A stretch of 8,918 nt of DNA from Candidatus Woesearchaeota archaeon (GTDB lineage Archaea > Nanobdellota > Nanobdellia > Woesearchaeales > SM23-78): NCBI GenBank assembly GCA_011372335.1, contig DRSY01000163.1, positions 1-8,918 of the forward strand, written 5' to 3'. The position numbers and the translations under genes were made by a program. Under the pieces are notes generated by a model that saw only the letters and a list, made by a program, of their open reading frames with translations, was not told the origin of the DNA and did not search any database. This document shows positions 1-4,534 of the stretch, piece after piece. Positions within the stretch are counted from its first letter, which is position 1, and every line of letters begins with the position of its first letter.

Positions 1-107
1 AAGTAATCTGTGCTTCTCCTACTTGTATAAACACTAACTTCCCCTACACGCCCTACACGCCCTGCTTTTTCCTCAAGCGTTGCGCCTACATAAACCTCTG
101 CTTTCAT
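1..107 (-). CDS. 5' fragment of unrecognised protein (runs off window)
   Basis: From an ATG at 107 the minus strand stays open for 35 codons to the window edge, beginning MKAEVYVGATLEEKAGRVGR. I do not recognise the family. Support for a real gene is the excellent TATA box at 135-147, about 31 bases upstream of the ATG, which predicts a transcript starting within a few bases of the start codon. No Shine-Dalgarno is visible, which fits near-leaderless translation. A 9-base direct repeat (42-50 and 51-59, CCCTACACG on the plus strand) lies in frame and encodes a doubled Gly-Arg-Val unit. The fragment has no hydrophobic segment, so nothing suggests a secreted or membrane N-terminus. The gene is divergent from the winged-helix regulator at 335-988, so the two could share regulation. 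Confidence 0.55.
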   Translation of the reverse strand, partial: MKAEVYVGATLEEKAGRVGRVGEVSVYTSRRSTDY

Positions 108-124
108 CTCACTACTTAAAAAAC

Positions 125-175
125 AGGGTTGCCCTTTATATACTTTTCTGGTTATGATTTTCAGTAAGCAACCCT
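125..175. repeat. Inverted repeat enclosing the minus-strand TATA box
   Basis: AGGGTTGC at 125-132 and its exact reverse complement GCAACCCT at 168-175 flank the TATA box at 135-147 with a 35-base spacer. A regulator bound at both arms, or at one, could block TBP/TFB. An 8-base inverted repeat can arise by chance in an intergenic stretch of this size, so an operator role is only a suggestion. Confidence 0.3.
135..147 (-). promoter_or_regulatory. Archaeal TATA box with purine-rich BRE
   Basis: On the minus strand this reads AAAAGTATATAAA: an A/G-rich BRE-like element followed directly by a near-consensus TATA box. Its centre is about 31 bases from the ATG at 107. With usual archaeal TATA-to-start spacing (about 26 bases) transcription would begin near 112, giving an almost leaderless mRNA. 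This is the best promoter match in the window. Confidence 0.7.
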
Positions 176-260
176 AACTCAAACTATTTCTTCTTTATAA
201 CAAAAAACCTTTTTTTATTTCGTTTTTAGTTGCTGATTACAAAAAACTTATTTACATAAT

Positions 261-268
261 ACACGTGC
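261..268. promoter_or_regulatory. Candidate palindromic operator (CACGTG core)
   Basis: A perfect CACGTG palindrome (262-267) lies in otherwise AT-rich intergenic DNA about 25-40 bases upstream of the TATA boxes of the winged-helix regulator. Dimeric winged-helix proteins bind short dyads and often control their own promoters, so autoregulation is possible. The core is only six bases and flanking symmetry is imperfect. The rest of 176-290 is A/T-rich and shows nothing else I can name. Confidence 0.2.
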
Positions 269-290
269 ATAATTTCAATCTTATTTGTAC

Positions 291-310
291 CTATATAAAC
301 CTTTAAATAC
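291..310 (+). promoter_or_regulatory. TATA box region of winged-helix regulator gene
   Basis: Two overlapping candidates sit here: CTATATAAAC (291-300) and TTTAAATAC (302-310). The second is centred about 29 bases before the ATG at 335 and would give a leaderless transcript. The first would give a leader of about 13 bases. No Shine-Dalgarno precedes the ATG, so a leaderless or very short leader fits either choice. Confidence 0.6.
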
Positions 311-334
311 TCTTAAAACTTCCGTATCTCCGCC

Positions 335-988
335 ATGCCAGAAGACCCTTTTTTGCTTGTATCACTCGAAGAATCTGAGTCAAAAGAACTAGCAAAAGTC
401 ATAAGTAACAAGACTTCCAGGAAGATACTTAACTTACTCAGTAAAAAGAACGCTACAGAGACAGAGATTGCGAAGGAACTACAACTCCCTTTATCAACTG
501 TTCATTACAACCTCCAGCACTTACTCAAAGCGAATCTTGTAAAAACAGACGAGTTCCATTACTCTGAGAAAGGTAAAGAAGTGAATCATTATTCTCTTGC
601 CAATAAGCTAATCATTATTGCCCCTAAGAAAGCCACAAAGGAAACATTTATGCAGAAACTTAAGGACCTTCTCCCTCTTACTATAATCGCCTTGGTTGCT
701 TCAGGCCTGATTAGATTAATAACTCTGCTCCGCTCACAGACTTCAAAACTCCTGGTTGGCACTCCTCTTCGAGAAGCCACTATCAAAGCACAAGAAGTAG
801 GAAGTATGAGAGGAGGAAACTTAATAACAAGGGGTGTAAGTAATATAAGCCAGGCAGCAGAGCCGGTTATACGAGTAACACAGCTTTCAAAGCCTAACCC
901 CGCGTTATGGTTCTTACTAGGAGCACTCTTCATAATACTCCTCTTATTACTACGTTACTTGCTTGTTACTAGGAAGAAAAAAGCCTAA
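335..988 (+). CDS. Membrane-tethered winged-helix (ArsR-like) transcriptional regulator
   Basis: This 217-residue protein has an N-terminal winged helix-turn-helix. The helix-turn-helix spans about residues 41-70, with a recognition helix near S54-L64 in the pattern LSTVHYNLQHL. A wing near 73-88 carries the YSEKGKEVNHYSL pattern common in archaeal ArsR-like proteins. Two strong hydrophobic helices follow, about 112-131 and 190-211, then an RKKKA tail. By the positive-inside rule the DNA-binding domain and tail are cytoplasmic and a roughly 55-residue loop (about 135-188) is outside. That makes it a candidate one-component membrane sensor able to bind DNA. The start is supported by TATA elements just upstream and lack of a ribosome site. 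It is convergent with the MoxR/VWA block, with 21 bases between stop codons, and divergent from the fragment at 1-107. Its target genes are unknown; the adjacent divergent promoter is the simplest guess. No metal-binding Cys cluster is present, so metal sensing as in classical ArsR is unlikely. Confidence 0.85.
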   Translation: MPEDPFLLVSLEESESKELAKVISNKTSRKILNLLSKKNATETEIAKELQLPLSTVHYNLQHLLKANLVKTDEFHYSEKGKEVNHYSLANKLIIIAPKKATKETFMQKLKDLLPLTIIALVASGLIRLITLLRSQTSKLLVGTPLREATIKAQEVGSMRGGNLITRGVSNISQAAEPVIRVTQLSKPNPALWFLLGALFIILLLLLRYLLVTRKKKA

Positions 989-991
989 AAA
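977..991 (-). terminator. Poly-T terminator candidate after the MoxR/VWA block
   Basis: Read on the minus strand, the bases after the DUF58 stop give five T (991-987) and then six T (982-977), typical of archaeal poly-T termination without an obligatory hairpin. The signal lies inside the last codons of the convergent plus-strand regulator, so the two transcripts would overlap. A small 5-base-stem inverted repeat (CAGGA 992-996, TCCTG 1002-1006) lies in between. Confidence 0.5.
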
Positions 992-1009
992 CAGGATTCT
1001 TTCCTGCAT

Positions 1010-1861
1010 CTAGGTTCTTAGCGCAGCATAAAACGTATCGAACACAGGCATGTCTGTTGTAACACTTATAAAATCATGACCTAAGTGTTCACACACATCC
1101 TTTATTGCATGGATGTGATGCTCTATTTTATCCCTATAATTCCTGATAAGCCTATTACTAATAAAAGTCCTTAGCTTTGTATGAAGCTCGCTGTCCTCAA
1201 GTATTATATCACCATAAAAAGGAAGCCTCCTCTCATCCGGGTCAAGCACCTGCACAACAACCACTTCGTGCTTTGTAAACCTCGCAAGCACTTCTTTTAT
1301 CTCCTCGATGTCATAAAGGAAGTCTGAGATTATCACTATAAAACTCTTTGACTTCAAATACTTCTTGTACTCGTCAAAAGCCTTTCTTAACTCTGTTTTC
1401 CCTCTTATCTTAAGCTTCTCAAGTATCCCAAGAATAGCAAGCAAATGATTCATACCTTTTCTCGCTCTTAAATAATTCAGGTTCTCAGCAAAGGTTGAGA
1501 AATTGAACTTCTCATTATTCCTCATAGCCATATAAGCAAAGCCCAAACCTATCATGCTTGCGTAGTCAAACTTGGTTATCTTCTTTCCGTAATTCATGCT
1601 AGCACTAGCATCAACAACAACATGTACAGTCATGTTTCTCTCTTCCTCAAACTGTTTCACAAAGAACTTGTTTGTCCTTGCGTAGACTTTCCAGTCAATC
1701 GCCCTGAAATCATCTCCAGGCGCGTAATCCTTGTAATCTGAGAAGACAAGGCCTTGGCCTTCAGCATGACTCTCTCTTTCTCCCTGATACCTTGATAATA
1801 CTCTTTTCTTTAACACAATGTTAAAACGGTCCAGTTCCTTCAAAAAGGATATGTCTATCAT
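1010..1861 (-). CDS. DUF58 domain protein with VWA-like fold
   Basis: This 283-residue soluble protein carries the DUF58 signature at residues 40-62: FSDYKDYAPGDDFRAIDW followed by YAR. A VWA-like fold with a complete MIDAS metal site follows: DASAS at 84-88, T156 in GKTEL, and D180 in the ISDF strand motif. There is no signal peptide or membrane helix, so it is probably cytoplasmic. DUF58 proteins are almost always encoded beside MoxR ATPases and are thought to be adaptors or clients in MoxR chaperone systems, although their biochemistry is poorly defined. The ATG at 1861 is preceded by GGAG (1869-1872) at a 7-base spacing, supporting this start. It lies 78 bases downstream of moxR, in a gap with no clear terminator or gene, so co-transcription is likely. 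It is the last gene of the block. Many DUF58 proteins have N-terminal membrane helices; this short form does not. Confidence 0.93.
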   Translation of the reverse strand: MIDISFLKELDRFNIVLKKRVLSRYQGERESHAEGQGLVFSDYKDYAPGDDFRAIDWKVYARTNKFFVKQFEEERNMTVHVVVDASASMNYGKKITKFDYASMIGLGFAYMAMRNNEKFNFSTFAENLNYLRARKGMNHLLAILGILEKLKIRGKTELRKAFDEYKKYLKSKSFIVIISDFLYDIEEIKEVLARFTKHEVVVVQVLDPDERRLPFYGDIILEDSELHTKLRTFISNRLIRNYRDKIEHHIHAIKDVCEHLGHDFISVTTDMPVFDTFYAALRT

Positions 1862-1939
1862 GATCCTACTCCGCCCGGCTTTTTATTCTTATTCATTTCA
1901 CTACCCGCTTCGTCTCTCACATCTCATCTTTATCTTATT

Positions 1940-2896
1940 TTATTTCATTATCTCTCTTATAACATCATCAGGAGTCTTTCCTTCCCTCTCAGCCTTGAAA
2001 TTAAGTATAATCCTATGTCTCAGCACAGGATACGCCATGTCCTCTATATCCTTCACACTCACATACTTCCGCCCATTAATCAACGCCTTTGCTTTCGCAG
2101 CAAGGATTAAGCCGATACTTGCTCTGGGGCTAGCGCCGTACTCAATCAAATCCTTTGCTGTTCTTGTCTTAGTCACAATCTCAAGAGCTCTCTTCTTGAT
2201 ATCATCAGCGATTGGTACCTGCCTGGTTAAGTTCTGTAATAATCTCAGAGAATCCTTACTTAGAAGAGTCCTAACACGCCCAACACCCTGGGCTTTTGTG
2301 TACCTATTAATTATTTCCATCTCATCATCAAACCCAGGATAATTAACAAGGATTTTCAAGAGGAACCTGTCAATCTGAGCTTCTGGTAATGGATAAGTCC
2401 CCTCCATATCAATAGGATTCTGAGTTGCTAATACAAAGAACGGTTTGTCAAGTTCAAATGTCTGATTACCCACAGTGACTTGTTTCTCCTGCATTGCTTC
2501 TAAGAGCGCGGATTGCGTCTTCGGAGTCGCTCTGTTAATCTCGTCTGCCAATATTATATTAGCAAACACAGGTCCCTTTTGAAACCTAAAAGTCTTTTTT
2601 CCTTTTTCCTCCTCAATAACATACGTCCCTACGATATCGCTCGGCATAAGATCAGGCGTGCTTTGTATACGACTAAACTTCAAATCAAGCACATCAGCAA
2701 TTGTCTTTATCATTGTTGTTTTTCCAAGCCCAGGATAGCTTTCAAGCAGAGCATTCCCACCGCATAGGATAGCCACAAGGATTTGCTCAATCACTTCCTC
2801 CTGTCCCACAATAACCTTGCTTATCTCCTTTGTAACATTACTGAAAGTGTCTTTTAACTTCTCAATATTACGAACACTATCAATTGCCTTAACCAT
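1940..2896 (-). CDS. moxR: MoxR-family AAA+ ATPase
   Basis: This 318-residue AAA+ ATPase has all hallmark motifs. Walker A is at 52-60 (ESYPGLGKT, K59). The MoxR TPDLMPSDIVGT motif is at 80-91 and FQKGPVFANI at 105-114. Walker B is at 116-119 (LADE) followed by INRA. Sensor 1 is LATQNPI at 156-162, and EGTYPLPEAQIDRF at 165-178 contains the probable arginine finger R177. A GASPRA motif marks the C-terminal lid domain. Such ATPases form hexamers that remodel or mature partner proteins, typically with VWA proteins encoded nearby, exactly as here. A further in-frame ATG lies 30 bases upstream at 2926, but the inner ATG at 2896 follows a near-perfect ribosome site (2903-2910) that lies inside that extension. 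The extension (MKKKAWGGKK) also looks non-conserved, so I choose 2896. A TATA-like box at 2941-2951 could drive moxR-DUF58 separately. Confidence 0.95.
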   Translation of the reverse strand: MVKAIDSVRNIEKLKDTFSNVTKEISKVIVGQEEVIEQILVAILCGGNALLESYPGLGKTTMIKTIADVLDLKFSRIQSTPDLMPSDIVGTYVIEEEKGKKTFRFQKGPVFANIILADEINRATPKTQSALLEAMQEKQVTVGNQTFELDKPFFVLATQNPIDMEGTYPLPEAQIDRFLLKILVNYPGFDDEMEIINRYTKAQGVGRVRTLLSKDSLRLLQNLTRQVPIADDIKKRALEIVTKTRTAKDLIEYGASPRASIGLILAAKAKALINGRKYVSVKDIEDMAYPVLRHRIILNFKAEREGKTPDDVIREIMK

Positions 2897-2902
2897 TTTT
2901 TT

Positions 2903-2910
2903 ACCTCCCC
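2903..2910 (-). promoter_or_regulatory. Strong Shine-Dalgarno deciding the moxR start
   Basis: The minus strand reads GGGGAGGT, followed by six bases and then ATG at 2896. It is among the strongest ribosome sites in the window and rules against initiation at the upstream in-frame ATG at 2926. Confidence 0.85.
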
Positions 2911-2940
2911 ACGCTTTTTTTTTCACCTAGTTAATTCTTA

Positions 2941-2952
2941 TTTTAATATAAC
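2941..2952 (-). promoter_or_regulatory. Possible internal promoter for moxR-DUF58
   Basis: The minus strand reads GTTATATTAAAA, a TATA-like element about 50 bases from the moxR ATG. Transcription would start near 2920 and leave a leader of about 23 bases containing the ribosome site. A short dyad TAAC-GG-GTTA (2949-2958) abuts it. The AT-rich background makes chance TATA matches common. Confidence 0.4.
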
Positions 2953-2963
2953 GGGTTAAGTAC

Positions 2964-2979
2964 GGTGGGCGCAGCCACC
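2964..2979. other. GC-rich hairpin in an AT-rich intergenic gap
   Basis: GGTGG (2964-2968) pairs with CCACC (2975-2979). C2970:G2974 can add a pair if G2969 is bulged. It is the only GC-rich island in the 2897-3047 gap. On the plus strand it is followed by C and T-rich sequence (2980-3030), which would resemble a terminator, but no plus-strand gene ends here. On the minus strand it lies between the three-pass protein gene and moxR and could be an RNA processing or stability element. A direct repeat TTTAACCTTT (3001-3010 and 3015-3024) is in the same gap. Confidence 0.35.
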
Positions 2980-3047
2980 CCCTTTTATTTGTTTTTCTTA
3001 TTTAACCTTTCTTTTTTAACCTTTTTTTCCTGGCCGTGCCTAGCATA

Positions 3048-3836
3048 CTATATGTTCTTTATCTTCTGAGTATAATTCGCTGCTTGTTCTGCTTCATCAA
3101 GCACTTCTTGGTTGCTGAAAACATCAGGGTTAACCGCAACCTCTTGAGGGAGGCTTCCTTCTCTTAAACCTCCTTCTTCTGCTTCACTTATCCTATTAAA
3201 ATCTATCTCGCTCATACTTGGATTCATATTAAGATCTATCTCCTCGTCGCCCAGCTTTGCAATACTTGCTTCTCCGTAAACAACTTCTGTTTCATTAAAA
3301 ACAAGTTCTGTAATCTCTCCTTCTGCGTGTTCCTCCCCGCGCGGACTCATGAATCTAAGTTTTTCAAAAGGGATATCTATCTTGTTAAGATTAATATTAA
3401 GAGATGAGACAAAGATTATTAAGAAGACTATAACCACAGAACTGATTATACGGGTTATTATCTTTTTTGATTCTAACAAGTTACCACTGGATACCGTCCT
3501 CATCTTCTTCTTAAGCTCTGCAAACAAAGCAGCTGTCATAATATTTTCTTCATCCATGTTATCATGGGCTGTTCTGAGCATTTCCTTTATCTGAGGATTC
3601 GCATCCTCCATGGCTTTAAGCCTTAGTCTCTTTATTCTTATACTCGCACTTATAAAGAAGAAAACAGCACTTATCAACACAGGTATCAGGAGGATAAAAA
3701 GAAACCTGATATTAAAGAAAGAAATAATGAAGTATGCGAGGAAAAACACCATTACTGTGTCTAGAAAGGTGTTTATAAGAACAACTTTGAGTAACTCGGT
3801 CTTAACCTCGTTGAACAAATCTTTAATTCTTGCCAT
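3048..3836 (-). CDS. Three-pass membrane protein with acidic extracytoplasmic tail
   Basis: This 262-residue protein has hydrophobic helices at about 19-41, 45-66 and 128-147. A basic cytoplasmic segment lies between helices 2 and 3 (67-127, beginning RIKRLRLK and containing the NPQIKEMLRTAHDN motif). After helix 3 comes a roughly 115-residue tail very rich in Glu and Asp. The positive-inside rule puts the N-terminus and the 67-127 segment inside and the acidic tail outside. I cannot name a function. The middle segment resembles conserved membrane proteins that I recall beside archaeal MoxR/DUF58/VWA genes, but that is memory and not a search. An adaptor or client role between the cytoplasmic ATPase and surface VWA proteins is inferred from context. 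The ATG at 3836 has only a weak ribosome site (GAGCAG region), so the start is less secure. The upstream gap holds a TATA-like box and tandem repeats. Confidence 0.85.
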   Translation of the reverse strand: MARIKDLFNEVKTELLKVVLINTFLDTVMVFFLAYFIISFFNIRFLFILLIPVLISAVFFFISASIRIKRLRLKAMEDANPQIKEMLRTAHDNMDEENIMTAALFAELKKKMRTVSSGNLLESKKIITRIISSVVIVFLIIFVSSLNINLNKIDIPFEKLRFMSPRGEEHAEGEITELVFNETEVVYGEASIAKLGDEEIDLNMNPSMSEIDFNRISEAEEGGLREGSLPQEVAVNPDVFSNQEVLDEAEQAANYTQKIKNI

Positions 3837-3883
3837 GTTTTTCTGCTCTTAAAAAAATCATTTTTTTTCTTAACTATCTTCCT

Positions 3884-3900
3884 TATTTTTATTTAAAACT
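3884..3900 (-). promoter_or_regulatory. Possible internal promoter for three-pass protein gene
   Basis: The minus strand contains TTTTAAATAAAAAT, a TATA-like element centred near 3893. It would start transcription near 3867 and give a leader of about 30 bases before the ATG at 3836. It lies directly next to a 14-base tandem repeat (3904-3931) on the upstream side, the arrangement expected for a regulated promoter. Confidence 0.4.
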
Positions 3901-3903
3901 CTT

Positions 3904-3941
3904 AAAAGCAATATTACAAAAGCAATATTACTCCAATATTA
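3904..3941. repeat. 14-base tandem repeat with palindromic AATATT core
   Basis: AAAAGCAATATTAC occurs twice, exactly and back to back (3904-3917 and 3918-3931). A partial third copy of the core, CAATATTA, follows at 3934-3941. The array sits immediately upstream of a TATA-like box for the three-pass membrane protein gene. Each unit contains the self-complementary AATATT, so it could be a multi-site operator. Simple slippage duplication is the alternative. Confidence 0.75.
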
Positions 3942-3968
3942 ATTCACACTATTAATTCTTAGCATTAA

Positions 3969-4502
3969 TCAGATACACCCAAATTCTTCTGAGTCATCAG
4001 TGTTCATTAAGCACGCAATAGTATCCTTCTGATCCTCGAGCTGGTTGTTAAGACTTCTAATTTGCTGGTTAAGACTGCTAATGGTGTTATTAAGACTAAG
4101 TATCTCTGCATAAGCCTTGTCAATTTGTTTTTTGTACACCTCTTTTTGTAAAGTTACCATTGTAAGCTCTGCCTGAGCCTCTGCTAATTCCGTCTTCTTA
4201 TTTTCAAGTTCTGTTGCTTTTTGTTCATACAATAAATCATACTTCCTAATATCTGTTTCTGTGCTGGTAAGAGCTTTCTCAGCGTTTTTCAAAGCGGTTA
4301 TGTTACTCATAAGATTATGTTCGCATACCCCTAGCTTAACGCTGAGATTATTAAATCTTTGATTAAGATTCTTAAATGTATACTGGTAATAAATACTCAC
4401 ACCACCAAAACCAACCAAGACTAGTATTATCATTAATAGAAGGAAAAGATTCACTTTTTTACCCATAAAACCCGTTGCCATTTTACTACATCTCTCACAC
4501 AT
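3969..4502 (-). CDS. Single-pass membrane coiled-coil protein
   Basis: This 177-residue protein is of no recognised family. A basic N-terminus (GKK at 14-16) precedes one hydrophobic helix at about 17-38. A long predicted coiled coil covers about 44-160, ending in an acidic tail DDSEEFGCI. Hydrophobic positions 137, 141, 144, 148, 151 and 155 follow an exact a/d heptad spacing within three SLN-headed heptads. Charge places the coiled coil outside the cell. Five Cys are present (2, 5, 60, 164, 176), the first two as CERC; metal binding or disulfides are possible but unproven. It lies 32 bases after the large VWA/amidotransferase-like gene and is probably co-transcribed. The start is uncertain: ATG at 4502 and at 4481 (residue 8) are both plausible, and neither has a clear ribosome site. 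A CATATAAC element at about 4520-4527 could also be a local TATA box. A scaffold or stalk role is inferred from shape only. Confidence 0.8.
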   Translation of the reverse strand: MCERCSKMATGFMGKKVNLFLLLMIILVLVGFGGVSIYYQYTFKNLNQRFNNLSVKLGVCEHNLMSNITALKNAEKALTSTETDIRKYDLLYEQKATELENKKTELAEAQAELTMVTLQKEVYKKQIDKAYAEILSLNNTISSLNQQIRSLNNQLEDQKDTIACLMNTDDSEEFGCI

Positions 4503-4534
4503 ACCCGATGCCTGGTGTTATATGCTCAGGAGCT

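Noticed and set aside
200..216. A-run/T-run pair resembling a terminator hairpin
   Set aside because: It is a simple A6-CC-T7 tract in AT-rich DNA between two divergent genes, where no transcript should end.
589..933. 114-codon minus-strand open frame
   Set aside because: It is antisense to the winged-helix regulator, whose domain structure is clear. It has no promoter or ribosome site.
1818..2342. 174-codon plus-strand open frame
   Set aside because: It is antisense to moxR and DUF58, which carry full family motifs in their own frames. Its Leu/Ser/Ile-rich translation shows no domain.
2897..2926. Ten-residue N-terminal extension of MoxR
   Set aside because: A GGGGAGGT ribosome site at 2903-2910 lies within it and is correctly spaced for the inner ATG at 2896.
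4524..4533. GCTC-AG-GAGC dyad in the 32-base gap before the coiled-coil gene
   Set aside because: A four-base stem with a two-base loop is too short to be a stable hairpin and is not followed by a T-run on the minus strand.
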